Below, piece by piece: positions 7,965 to 18,000 of a DNA stretch of 31,323 nucleotides. The position numbers and the translations under genes were made by a program. How positions within the stretch are numbered: position 1 is the stretch's first letter; each line of letters opens with the position of its first letter. Below the pieces are notes generated by a model that was not told the origin of the DNA, searched no databases, and worked only from the letters and a program-made list of their open reading frames with translations. Source of the DNA: an uncultured Collinsella sp. (GTDB lineage Bacteria; Actinomycetota; Coriobacteriia; Coriobacteriales; Coriobacteriaceae); NCBI GenBank assembly GCA_959028445.1, contig CAUFRY010000024.1, positions 1 through 31,323 on the forward strand. The letters run 5' to 3'.

Positions 7965-10673
7965 CTAAAAACCAAAGTCAGCAACAGGGGCAAACGAAAC
8001 AGCGATGGTGTACGTCTCGCGCCAAACGATCTTGCCCGTCTCGCGCTCGCGGCAGACCAGATAGTACGGACCCTTGGCCGAGAATCCATCCGCTGCATGC
8101 AACGCAAACTTGGCATGCACCACGCGCTCCTGCGAGTTAACAGAAATCTTGTTGGCATGCGCCTTGACCGTATCGCTCACCTCGTTGCCACTTGCATCGG
8201 TAAACACCAGCTCGTACTCGCACGGCAAGACCTTACCTTGGGCAGGTTCTTCCTGGATCAAGTTGACTGAGAAGAGCGAGTTGGTCACTCGGCGTCCCTC
8301 ACTTAGTACGCGCAGCGTCGCCGCGCGCGTGTCGACAAAGTCCTTGGAACCCGAGCGCGCACGCCAAAAACCGATAACGGGCACGCAGAGCTCCTGCAGG
8401 CTCATGCCGCCGTGGACGTAGTTGTTAGTGCCGCCGGGACGCTTGAAGTGCACGTTCTCGCGCGGGGCAAACCCCTCAAAACCGGCGCCCAAACGTCCCA
8501 TGTTAACATTAACAAACACCTCACATGCCTCTTCCGAAAGCTTGGCCACGGCCTCGTTGGGCACCACCAGATGACGCTTGCCGTGCATGACAGGAGCGTC
8601 AAGGAAGGGAAGATCTGGCTTGCCGAGCATCTGGCACTCGTTGAGCTCACGACGCGTGTAGATGAAGCCGTGATCCGCCGTCATAACAACACGCGCGCCC
8701 GGGGCGTCGGTGCACACGCGGCGCGCCAACGCAGCAAGTTCCTCCACGGTGTCCGCACAGGCACCGAAGACGTCGTCCTGCGTAGCGGCCTTCTCGCCCG
8801 TGGCATCGATCTTGTTGTGGTAGAGGTAAACAAGTCTTGAGTCCTTGAGCAGCGCCTTACGCTCGGTTCCCGCCATGTTGAGGTATGCGCTCGAGCGCAA
8901 AGCGCGGGCCGTAGGCTCAACATGGGTAAGCACGGCCTCGCGTTGCGGAGTCGTTGCGGTGGGCTTGCCGTCAGCCAGCACAAACGAACCATCCGCTGCA
9001 AGCCCAAGCGCCTGATGCGGCAGCAGCGCGGGCATGCCCACCTCTGTAATGGAGGGAAAGACCGCCTGCATGCTAGAAACCTTGACGTTGCCGCCGCGCT
9101 CGCGCTCGAGCAGCGCCGCGACGTCGCAGGCCACCTCATAGCGCAGCGCGTCGCTCACGATAACGACCGTCGTTTTAGCAGAGCCCACAAAGGTGGGCAG
9201 CACATGCCAGTAGAACTCATCCTGCCGTTCGGGACCCTCGATGTAGCCGCAATCGGCCCACTCCCCTTGCGCAGCGGATGTCCAGCAGGCATTGGCATCC
9301 GCCAAGAACCAGTTGCTGTAGAGATTCTCCGCCCAGTCCGCCACAGCGCGGGTGGGCTCCTCGAGCACATCGCACTCGACGGAGCGCGCCCGCAGATACG
9401 CGGTGCACATATGACGATAGGCGGCATCCATGGCATACCAATCGGACGTGTAGGCATCCCACACCTGCTGGGGCTGCGCCAGATGGAACCCGCCCGCGTG
9501 CGCCTGCCTAAACGCACACATATCGGCCACAGCGGCAAGCAGGTCAAAGTAGCTCTCGACACGACGGTACCAGCTTAGGTCGCAACGGCGCGCAGCAAAG
9601 GCACGCGCATCCTCAACACGGTCTGCACCTTGCGCAAACGAGCAGAACAGCTGCGAGAGCACAGCCTCATTGACGCACGGAAACACATCAAGCGAGGTCA
9701 GCACATCGATCGGCAAGGTCTCGAACCGTGCAAAGAGTCCGCGGGCGTCCTCAACCAAACGGCAAATCTCAAATAGGTCCTCGCTCGATGCCTGGGTATC
9801 GGCGGCCTGGTCCCACGTACGCACCGCCTCAAGGCAATAGGGCCCATAGGCGGGAGCCACATGGCTCTCAAGCCCCTTGAGCGCCCCCTCGGGAAGCGCG
9901 GTAGACGCCGCCGTAAGGAGCACATGGGATGAAAGCATAAGCAATGAGTCGCGCTCATACAGCGGTCCCTCAAACCCATAGCAGCGAAGCATAAAGGCAG
10001 AGAGCACATCGCGCACGCAGTACTTGTCCATCAACTCGGCCAGTGCCTCGGGACCCTCGTGCAGCAGCATGGTCATACAGCCACGCAGCACAAACGCGGG
10101 GCGCGCGTCACCAAGCTCTTTACCGCCAAAAATCACCGTAAGGATGCCGAGTTCGATATCGGATGCGCCCGAGGCATGCGGAACACACGCGGCAAACTTA
10201 GCGCAGCGGGTCTTGGCATCAAAGAACGCCTTGTGCTCGCGCAGACTCTCGCGCACGGCATCGATGTTCTCGATACCAAGCTGATCGGCCAAAAGCGAAA
10301 GATAGTCAGCCTGGAACCGATCGGCATACAGCTCGACATCGGCAAGCCAATCGCCCTCAAGCCTGCCGCGCGGGCAACGGCGATACAGCAAGATATCGCT
10401 CGCAAGGTCATCGCGGTTGATAAGCTTCTTAACGGCAAACATGCGGCCCTCGCAGGCCTCAACAAACCGCACCGGGCGCTCAAAGTCACCGTGAGCGGAC
10501 ATAACGCCAGCATCGGCCCCCGCGCCGTCGAAACCCTCGGCGGCCAATCGCTCAAACTCAGGGGCAAACTCGCCGTCCGCATCGTGCCAAACCACCACAC
10601 GGCGGGGCATACATGCAGGCAACGGTTGCAAAAACCGCAGTTTGAGCTGTTCTTCTACATCGATCTTGGGCAT
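7965..10673 (-). CDS. pglZ: PglZ, BREX phosphatase-like protein (type A)
   Basis: A 902-residue member of the alkaline-phosphatase superfamily that defines BREX systems. The N-terminal 480 residues are the helical type A region. The metal-binding phosphatase domain starts at VVIVSDALRYE (about 503-513, Asp 508 being the expected metal ligand) and includes YLYHNKID (617-624) and TADHGFIYTR (665-674). The last 150 residues form a beta-rich C-terminal domain. In type 1 BREX, PglZ works with PglX and BrxB/BrxC; known PglZ proteins act as nucleases or phosphodiesterases in vitro. The start is ATG with AAGGA five bases upstream, 23 bases after the pglX C-terminal gene. All expected motifs look intact. 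Confidence 0.94.
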   Translation of the reverse strand: MPKIDVEEQLKLRFLQPLPACMPRRVVVWHDADGEFAPEFERLAAEGFDGAGADAGVMSAHGDFERPVRFVEACEGRMFAVKKLINRDDLASDILLYRRCPRGRLEGDWLADVELYADRFQADYLSLLADQLGIENIDAVRESLREHKAFFDAKTRCAKFAACVPHASGASDIELGILTVIFGGKELGDARPAFVLRGCMTMLLHEGPEALAELMDKYCVRDVLSAFMLRCYGFEGPLYERDSLLMLSSHVLLTAASTALPEGALKGLESHVAPAYGPYCLEAVRTWDQAADTQASSEDLFEICRLVEDARGLFARFETLPIDVLTSLDVFPCVNEAVLSQLFCSFAQGADRVEDARAFAARRCDLSWYRRVESYFDLLAAVADMCAFRQAHAGGFHLAQPQQVWDAYTSDWYAMDAAYRHMCTAYLRARSVECDVLEEPTRAVADWAENLYSNWFLADANACWTSAAQGEWADCGYIEGPERQDEFYWHVLPTFVGSAKTTVVIVSDALRYEVACDVAALLERERGGNVKVSSMQAVFPSITEVGMPALLPHQALGLAADGSFVLADGKPTATTPQREAVLTHVEPTARALRSSAYLNMAGTERKALLKDSRLVYLYHNKIDATGEKAATQDDVFGACADTVEELAALARRVCTDAPGARVVMTADHGFIYTRRELNECQMLGKPDLPFLDAPVMHGKRHLVVPNEAVAKLSEEACEVFVNVNMGRLGAGFEGFAPRENVHFKRPGGTNNYVHGGMSLQELCVPVIGFWRARSGSKDFVDTRAATLRVLSEGRRVTNSLFSVNLIQEEPAQGKVLPCEYELVFTDASGNEVSDTVKAHANKISVNSQERVVHAKFALHAADGFSAKGPYYLVCRERETGKIVWRETYTIAVSFAPVADFGF

Positions 10674-10696
10674 GAATATCCTTACCGTATCTGCAG

Positions 10697-11665
10697 TTAC
10701 TTGATCTTTGCCAGCACATCCTGAAACTTGGCGTAGTTGACCTTGACGCCGTCATCCAGGTCGATCTTAATCATCTGGTCTGCCAAGTGATGCAGCTTCT
10801 CCTCGTAGCCAATGATCTCTTTGAGCTGGTCGTTGAGCTTTTTGACGCGCTTATCCAAGCGCACGCGCTCGCCGCGCTCGGCACTGGCAAGGGCATCGTT
10901 GGCATAGCCGATCTGCGAGCGATAGCGCTCCTGCTGCTCATGCACATAGTCGGTGCGGATGCGAGCCAACAGGTCGGGCTGATAGCGATGCATGTAAACA
11001 AGGCACTTGAAGCCGTTCTTTTTTCCACTGTCGAACAGCCAGTAGATGGGACGCTTCTTATAGGTCTGGCAGTGGTCCTTAAAGAAGTCCTTCAAAAAGT
11101 AGGTGCGGATTACCTCGCGCGAGGTGCCCTTGCCGCCGAGCGCCTCGGCAATAAAGGCCAGGTTCTGCTCGAGCGTCTCCTCGCCGTACACGGTACGCAC
11201 AAAGTCGATAAAGTAGCGCACGATGTCGTCGTCAAAGTACTCATCGTCGGTGATGGGCAGCACGTTATCGCTATCGGGCATAAAGGTCACGTGCGCGGGA
11301 TCAGACATCTTTGACAGATAGTCGTCGACCGTGGCGCCCTGATCGGCCAGGACCAGTCCGTCCACATCCAGCGAATAGCGACCAAACATGCAGCCCACGG
11401 CATAGCTTATGAGCGAGGTGATCTCGTCGCGCTTGGTACGCACGTATTTGTTGCCTTTATAGCTCTCGGGAATCTCATCTGCGGTATCGAAGATGCGCGC
11501 CACCGAAACGAACTTATCCTCGACCTCGATGGGCACCTCACCCTCCATGTTGTAGATCTTGGCAAAGATTCGGTTGAGCTCTTCCTCGTTAGTGCGAAGC
11601 TGCTCGAAGCGAGCATTGACCTCGGCCTTACGAGCCTCGTATTTATCTTGAAGTAAAGTGGCCAT
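10697..11665 (-). CDS. pglX: PglX C-terminal part, encoded as a separate gene
   Basis: A 322-residue protein that corresponds to the C-terminal third of BREX-1 PglX. Recognisable family blocks in order: NEEELNRIFAKIY (about 26-38), SYAVGCMFGRYSLD (about 87-100), DDIVRYFIDF, GGKGTSREVIRTYFLKDFF, KKRPIYWLFDSGKKNGF, LVYMHRY, and the terminal IDLDDGVKVNYAKF. It lacks the methyltransferase and target-recognition regions, which are encoded upstream at 12453-14963. It has its own ATG behind GAAAGGG, and an in-frame TAG lies 12 codons upstream, so it is expressed as a separate polypeptide. The reading frame is clean, which argues against simple decay. It probably associates with the N-terminal part as a split enzyme, or is used as an exchangeable half. 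Confidence 0.9.
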   Translation of the reverse strand: MATLLQDKYEARKAEVNARFEQLRTNEEELNRIFAKIYNMEGEVPIEVEDKFVSVARIFDTADEIPESYKGNKYVRTKRDEITSLISYAVGCMFGRYSLDVDGLVLADQGATVDDYLSKMSDPAHVTFMPDSDNVLPITDDEYFDDDIVRYFIDFVRTVYGEETLEQNLAFIAEALGGKGTSREVIRTYFLKDFFKDHCQTYKKRPIYWLFDSGKKNGFKCLVYMHRYQPDLLARIRTDYVHEQQERYRSQIGYANDALASAERGERVRLDKRVKKLNDQLKEIIGYEEKLHHLADQMIKIDLDDGVKVNYAKFQDVLAKIK

Positions 11666-11696
11666 GACAGACCGCCCTTTCTTTGTTGAAAAGTGC

Positions 11697-11726
11697 GGCT
11701 ATGCAAATTTAAAATTTGCGCTAGCC
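11697..11726. repeat. 30-bp palindrome between the inserted gene and the pglX C-terminal gene
   Basis: On the plus strand, GGCTA-t-GCAAATTT-a-AAATTTGC-gc-TAGCC forms nested inverted repeats (arms 11697-11710 and 11712-11726). It lies in the AT-rich 121-base gap (11666-11786) that closes the insertion inside pglX. It has no T-run and is not a classical terminator. It could be a recombination site, an operator, or an RNA hairpin protecting the downstream message. Confidence 0.6.
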
Positions 11727-11786
11727 AGCTAAACAATTATCAGATTTAAATTCTTTACGGATTAAAGCGCGTCGTTTATTAATTCC

Positions 11787-12443
11787 CTAGTGTTTGTTGC
11801 TCTTTCTATGAATGAGCTTTTCAAATTCGCCTCTGCTAGCGTCCTTAAAATAAAAACGAGCGTCAATATCAATCGCCTTTATCCAGTCGGTAAACGCCTT
11901 TTGAGGCAGAAGCATCATGGCAGTCGTTTTTCCACTTGAACCACCAGCTTTATCCTCGAGAAGCATCATTCCATTAGGGAAGTAATACGTACACCCATGT
12001 GCAAGTGAATTGCGGATATGAGTTAGTAAAGTCATTCCTTTACCTGAGTCTTTAGGTTCGGGACCCTTGCGACCAGAGATTGTATAAGGTTGAATACAGA
12101 GGACCCTCGGACTAACGATATCAATCGGAGCTTCAATCTCTTGTTTAACTCCATCAGCCGACTTTTGATTTACAGTTGTTTTAAATCCATATTCCTCAAT
12201 CACATCTCCAAGATTATCAGCCATAAGTAATTCACGCTTCCCGGAAGGCACCCCTTCATACTCAAGAAGAGTATCGAATGGCAATTGTTTCAATCCATAA
12301 TCAGAGGCGGTTCTTCTTTGAGAGGCAGAGTTAGCTACAGATTTAGTCACAAAGAAATCCCAAATAGAAGAAATCTCATCCGGAGTCCAATAGCTAGATT
12401 CATGCAGAGACATATGAAATGAAGATATACAGGCTTTGTCCAT
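11787..12443 (-). CDS. HEPN-like protein inserted between the two pglX parts
   Basis: A 218-residue protein with no close family recognised. Its most telling feature is RNSLAHG at about residues 144-150, which fits the R-x4-H motif of HEPN-superfamily ribonucleases (Abi, toxin and effector proteins). Flanking predicted helices and a following TYYFPNGMMLLED segment are also compatible with HEPN-type folds. The G+C content is low (38% over 12121-12180, against 68% over 15061-15120 in brxC), pointing to horizontal origin. An ATG at 12443 with AGGTG upstream is taken as the start. The frame is also open up to GTG 12452, directly after the TAG that ends the pglX N-terminal gene and in the same frame as it. 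It may be a guard ribonuclease tied to BREX, but that is inference. Confidence 0.75.
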   Translation of the reverse strand: MDKACISSFHMSLHESSYWTPDEISSIWDFFVTKSVANSASQRRTASDYGLKQLPFDTLLEYEGVPSGKRELLMADNLGDVIEEYGFKTTVNQKSADGVKQEIEAPIDIVSPRVLCIQPYTISGRKGPEPKDSGKGMTLLTHIRNSLAHGCTYYFPNGMMLLEDKAGGSSGKTTAMMLLPQKAFTDWIKAIDIDARFYFKDASRGEFEKLIHRKSNKH

Positions 12444-12452
12444 AACCAGCAC

Positions 12453-14963
12453 CTACACCAAAGGGTTATGTTTGAAATCCCAAGAGGTTTCAAACGAATC
12501 CCAATCGGTTTTTGATAGTTCGCGGCACGAGTCGACCATGTCGTTGACCAACGGCTCCTGTTCCTCGTTCTGAATGATCGGGTAGGTTACGATTTGGCCT
12601 ACCTCGAAATTAAGCGTCGGCGAGAGCATGCTTGCGACACGCATGATCACGGAGCTGTTACAAGCTCCCTGGAGATACTTGAGTGACTCCTCGTCGCTAA
12701 AAACGCTCGTGCCCGCCACATCAAAGATATGCCCAGCAGGCTTAAAACGAAACGCAATGGACCCGCTTGAAATCTTCGACCAGGTAATCGATGGGCTAAA
12801 GAAGCAGTTTGTATTCTGTGGCCTGGAAAGCAATCTACCATTCTGGTCTTTGTAATTACGGATCTCCTGTCCGTCATTCTCCCAGTTAACAACTGAGCTA
12901 TTATTTCCGTACCATTTGCGGAAATCGCCGCCCTTGTTGTAGGGGAACCACTTGCAAGCGCTTTCAATCGACTCTTGAATAGATCCACAGGAATAGACGC
13001 TCTTGCAATCATCGACTTCCCACCACTCGCGAACGAAACGAGCGTTCTCGCCAGTAGCAAGCCCTTGGCGCGGCTTGCCATACTCACTGAGCTGTTTTGC
13101 GTTTCCAAACGCATCCAGAAGAGCGTCACTGGCCCAGTAGGCTATGGGGGTGCCGGGGATTTGCTTGAAGGTGTCGGCGTCGCGGCGATAGAACCAGCCG
13201 CAGTCGGGGTTTCGGATCGCCTCGAGCAACTTGAGACGCTTCGCCTCGCTGCCGTTGATGTCGACGAGGCGAACATAGGCACCCTCGCATGCCGCGCGGC
13301 CATTGTAGATGACATCGGCAGTCACATTGACGACCTCACCACCGATGGCATCGAACGCGCGAGGTCCCAGATGGGCCATGGAAACGATTGTCTTGTTGTC
13401 GATAACCTTGGCGCGCATCTTCTCAAAGCTGCCCAGGAACATCCAACTCTGCATGGTAACCATTGCGGCGTAGCCCTTATCCTCGACAAGGTTAAAACCG
13501 CGCTCGATAAAGCACGTGCAGAGGTCGCTCTTCACGTCGGGGTAGTTCTTCTTGATCCACTTGCTCATGAATGGATTAAAGCTGCTGCTGCCCATATACG
13601 GAGGATTCGCAACGGTGCAGGTAAAACGACGGGACAGCTTCTCGCAGATGGCGGCAGCGCTTTCGAGCTTAGTTTTGGCCGTAGCGGCAAAAAGGTCATC
13701 GGAACAACTCGCGGCGGCAGCCTTGAGCTCGTCGATCTCGTCCTCTGAGGGATTGAGCAGCGAACCGATCTCGCCCAAATGACTCAGCTCCTCGGCGAGC
13801 TTCTTGTTACCCGGCAGCTCGTCCTCCCCTAGCGGGATGCTCGAGAGCACGGTAACGTCGGCGCGAATGCCACGCCTAAAGAAGCGACGGTCGTGCTCGC
13901 GGGCGCACATGGCAAGCGCCAGCTCCGCGATCTGTGCCGCGCGGGAATCGATTTCCATACCTGCAAGGTTTTTAGTAAGAATGAGCTCGGGAATCTCGCG
14001 CTCACGATAGCCGCGCTCCTCGTACATATGGAAGAGCAGCTCAAACGCATAGACCAAGATATGGCCCGAGCCGCATGCGGGGTCGCAGAGGGTTATCTCC
14101 TCGGGACTCGAAATGCGAATGAAGTCCTCGTGCTCAGCATCGGGCTCGATGTAATACTCCATGCGCTCGCGTAGCAAACTCCCCGGATTGTTGAGCATCC
14201 ACAGACGGCCGAGCGAGTTCTCGACCATATAGCGCACGATCCACTCGGGGGTGAAGAGCTGCGTGGCGGTCGCGATGTCCGCCGCTGCTGCCTTGCGCTT
14301 GGACTTGAAGAACTCGTCTTTAACGTCGGCATTGTAGTACTGATACATCCAGCCCAGAACGGTTACGCCCTCGCGCCAGTCCTCGTCAGTGAGGACGGCA
14401 TTGAGTTTGCCCACCACACTGTCAGCCATCATGAGGCCCTGGGGCAACAGCAGCTCCATGGCTCCGCCCACGCGTTCAAAGACGCCCGGCAGGCAATCGG
14501 CAAGCTCCTCGCACTGAGCAACAAACAGGTAGCGCCACAACGGTTCATCCAAGCCCGCCATCTTGAGCTCGGCTATGCGATCGGTATCGGCCGTCGTTAT
14601 TTCCACGTCCAGTGCGTTCTCCACGGCCTCGCTGCCATGGCTGCCGTCCGCGCGACTTAGCATGCGCATACGGCTGGGAAGCCATCCGCATGCATCCATG
14701 AAGCGAATGGCCACGATGCGGTTGAACCAGGTGTAGGCCGCACGGTCGTGCAGCGCCTCGTGACCCACCTCTGCCTGCATGCGCAGCAGTTCGTCGCGTT
14801 GCTCAATCTCAGCCGGACTTAGGGGCAGGCCGTTGACGGTCTCGGACCCAACGGGCGCGGGTGCAGGTTCGGTGATGCCGTAGCGCACCATCTGCGCCTC
14901 CACGCCTTTGATGAGCTCCGTACGGGCCCAGGTGCAGAAGCTCTTAAGAGCAGAATCGTTCAT
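12453..14963 (-). CDS. pglX: PglX N-terminal part: BREX adenine-specific DNA methyltransferase
   Basis: An 836-residue protein with the methyltransferase and target-recognition portions of PglX. The AdoMet-binding motif DPACGSG is at 294-300 and the catalytic NPPY at 453-456, as in N6-adenine methyltransferases. PglX marks the host's BREX sites so that the system spares self DNA, and it is also needed for restriction. Residues about 630-810 form the target-recognition region, and their codons are visibly more AT-rich than the rest. The protein ends SFETSWDFKHNPLV; in full-length PglX this block leads straight into the C-terminal third. The stop is TAG, and the same frame stays open beyond it through the inserted gene. 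The start is ATG with AAAGG ten bases upstream. Confidence 0.93.
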   Translation of the reverse strand: MNDSALKSFCTWARTELIKGVEAQMVRYGITEPAPAPVGSETVNGLPLSPAEIEQRDELLRMQAEVGHEALHDRAAYTWFNRIVAIRFMDACGWLPSRMRMLSRADGSHGSEAVENALDVEITTADTDRIAELKMAGLDEPLWRYLFVAQCEELADCLPGVFERVGGAMELLLPQGLMMADSVVGKLNAVLTDEDWREGVTVLGWMYQYYNADVKDEFFKSKRKAAAADIATATQLFTPEWIVRYMVENSLGRLWMLNNPGSLLRERMEYYIEPDAEHEDFIRISSPEEITLCDPACGSGHILVYAFELLFHMYEERGYREREIPELILTKNLAGMEIDSRAAQIAELALAMCAREHDRRFFRRGIRADVTVLSSIPLGEDELPGNKKLAEELSHLGEIGSLLNPSEDEIDELKAAAASCSDDLFAATAKTKLESAAAICEKLSRRFTCTVANPPYMGSSSFNPFMSKWIKKNYPDVKSDLCTCFIERGFNLVEDKGYAAMVTMQSWMFLGSFEKMRAKVIDNKTIVSMAHLGPRAFDAIGGEVVNVTADVIYNGRAACEGAYVRLVDINGSEAKRLKLLEAIRNPDCGWFYRRDADTFKQIPGTPIAYWASDALLDAFGNAKQLSEYGKPRQGLATGENARFVREWWEVDDCKSVYSCGSIQESIESACKWFPYNKGGDFRKWYGNNSSVVNWENDGQEIRNYKDQNGRLLSRPQNTNCFFSPSITWSKISSGSIAFRFKPAGHIFDVAGTSVFSDEESLKYLQGACNSSVIMRVASMLSPTLNFEVGQIVTYPIIQNEEQEPLVNDMVDSCRELSKTDWDSFETSWDFKHNPLV

Positions 14964-15029
14964 GGTTGATGAGCCTTTCTAAACGCCATAAGCCACCGGT
15001 GCGCGCTTTGGCACCGGTGGCTCCGCGGG

Positions 15030-18000
15030 TTAGTTGATACGGATCTCGTCGTTTGCAGCGAGCGCCTGCATAAGGCGGGAGCGCAGGTCGTCCACGTAGC
15101 GCTCCACGTCCTCTGCGGACAAGAGACGACTCGGCTTGACCAGATCGGCGCGGCGCACAGTCTTGATCTTGCGCTGGGGCTTGGGCGCGGGCACGGGAGC
15201 AGACGATGCGACGCCCTTGTTGGAGACCTTCTTGACCACCTCGCCCGTACTCATGACCTCGGTGGTGCGGCGCTCGTTGTCCATACGCACGCGGGCCTCA
15301 TCCACAGCGTCGTACATCTCGTTGGCCGCCGCACTGAGCCAGTCGCCCCAGTTAGTTGCAACAACGCTCAGTTCGTTGAGACTTTGAGCGCTGTGGGCAC
15401 GGTTTTTGAACGACTCGTATTTAGTGCCGGCGTCTGCTATGGCGTCCTTGGCCTGATTGACAAAGCCCTTTTGACTCTCGGCCTGCGCCCGCAGGTCTTG
15501 CAGATCGCTCTCGATGCGACACAAAAACTCATTGCGGCGGATGCCCAACAGCTTTTTCATGTCATCCTCGACGGGATCCATAAGCGGCTGCAGGTCTTTA
15601 ATACGGCCGTAGGGCTTGGGATCTTTGAGGATCTCACGAACCGTTGCCACGTTCTCCACCGCACCGGGAATGTCATCGGAGGCATACTCGATACCCTCGG
15701 TGCGGTTCAAGAAATCCCTGGCGTGGTCAAACGCTGTTCGTTGATTGGACTCGAAGAACTCAACCACCTTGTCAAAGTCTTCCTTGGCATCGAGCAAACG
15801 CTCCTCATGCTTGGTGAACGTGGTCAAGAACGCCTCGGCCTCGTTCTGGTCCTTAAGGACGTCGGCCACCTCCGAGCGCATCTTCTCGCACTCGTCCTCA
15901 CCGGGATACGGGTAGGCCGGCTTGATGCCCGTGTAGTAGTCGCGTGCCATGGCGAGGCACGCCTCGCGCAAGCCCTCAAGGCGCTCCTTGAGCTCGGCCA
16001 CGAGCTTATCCTCGTTGGAGGGCACGGTCTTGAGATCAAACAGGTCACACATGAGTTCGCCCGTGGCGCGTAGCAACCGGTCGCTCATGCGCATGCGCAA
16101 GCGCACCTGGGCCTTATCGGCATCCTTGCGCAGGAGCGCCACCATGCGGCTGTCGTTAGCTTGAACCGTCTGACCGCCAAACAGCACCTGCGCGCGCTGC
16201 TCCACCACAAGCTGCGCCACCACATTTGCGATGTCGACCTCGCGCCAGCCAAAGGGCCTTTGCTGGTACTGGCGCTGGATATCGCCCATAGCGGTATCCA
16301 GGTGGCGCTGGTGCTGCACTTTGAGGTAGTCCTCGACCTCTTTGAGCGCACGCGTATTGCCCGCGTCCATGCCAGCGAGCCCCACTTGAACGTTGCCCAC
16401 CAGAGTAGAGCGAATATCGGAATCGCTCGTGACCGGCGCGCCGATATAGTCGGCCTTTTCAAAGACCACATCGCACAGCTGCGCCAGCACCTGCTCAAAG
16501 ACCTGAGCGGGTTTGGCAGCACGGATCTCAATCATGCGCCCGTTGACGGCGCATCGTGCATGGAGCACCGCCTCAGCCAAAAGGGCGTCAGCCTCTTTCT
16601 CGTTAAAGTCCTTCTCGCGCATTTTGGCCTCGACAATCTGGCGGGTACTCGGCGGTAGCTCCTGCAGATTGCGCGTCTGGGCGTACATGCGAATCTTAGC
16701 GGCGTTGACGAGTGGAGCCCAATAATCCACCTCGTCGCTCAAGGCCACGATGGCCTTATCCACGGATTTCAATGCCAGCTCGGCATCGTCCGAACGGCCC
16801 AGATCGCTGGCCATGGTCACCACGGAAAGTTCCATGCCGCCCATGCTGGTACCGTGGATTGAGCCGTCCACATAGCGGTCAAACGGAAAGTCGTTGGCCC
16901 CGCGGTTGAGTTTGCGCGCAGTGTAGATGCTTTCGAACAGGCGCTTCTTGATGTACTCAATCACCTTCGCGTTGTCGATCGGGGTGCGTGCGATCTCCTG
17001 CGCTATCTCCTGCTCCTCGTCGGTGAGGAAGCTATAGGTATCGCCCTGGCGTGCCACGTAGCTCTCGCGCTCCAAGCGGGCGAGAGATTCCTTGACGCGG
17101 TCCTTAAGGGCGCGCTTGTCCACGTCCAGGCTATCGATCATAAGGATGGAGATGTTCTCGACCGTGGCCTTGACGTAGCCGATGTAGCGGATCAAGTACA
17201 GGAGCTTAAGCACCCGGACATCGTAGCTCTCAAGACCCTCTGCGTTTTCAGCCGCGCGCTCCGCACAGACGACGACCTGAATGATGCCGTGCTCCAAATC
17301 CTTGGAGATTGTGTCGAAGAAGCGCCAGAACGGCACGAGTGCACCAGTCTGGTCATGCTGGATGGCCTGAGCGCTCTCCTGAAACGCGCTCAGCATGGAG
17401 CGCTCGCCCGTGGACATGTGCTTGGCCTTAACACCGTGCTTGCGTACCTCGGTCATCACGTCGGGCAGAAGCTTAAACTGGTAGCCCACAAACGGGTAGC
17501 TGGCCACAAAATCCTTGGAGTTGGCGAAACCGGCAAGGTCGGAGCGCGAGCCACCCTCAAAGGTAAAGTTGTTTTTGAGGACGGCGGCGTCTTGCTCGTA
17601 GACCTGTGCAAGCATATCGGCCGCCGGCGCGGTTTTCTCGAGCACACGGCGCTGGATAACCTCGTCCACGCTGGAGCTGGAGAGCGAAAGGCGGGTATTG
17701 AAGCAGCCTTGGATCTTAGAAAAGTCGTTGCCCACGGGCAGGCTCAGGTTGTCGATGGCCTCCTGGCTCGTGACCATCACCCACACGCGGCCACCGCAGG
17801 CGGCGCCCAGCTCCTCGACGATGGTCTGAAGGCTCAGCATAAGGCTTGGGTCCTTGTCGTTTGTAATAAACTGACCCACCTCGTCGACCATAAAGAGCAA
17901 ACGGAAGTTGCCGCCGTGGGCCGCTGCCTGAGCGTCTACGTAGTCCTTGACCTTTTTGGCAAAGACATCGGGGGCCAAAACCTCGTCCTCAGAACCCTCA

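Noticed and set aside
12470..12495. Inverted repeat GTTTGAAA / TTTCAAAC as a separate recombination site
   Set aside because: It lies in codons for the conserved SFETSWDFK block, so the symmetry may come from coding; mentioned only as context for the palindrome at 11697.
10697..14963. pglX as a frameshifted or decaying pseudogene
   Set aside because: Both parts have clean frames, plausible starts and intact conserved blocks up to the break. The break is at a linker and is filled by an intact gene, which fits insertion or exchange better than decay.
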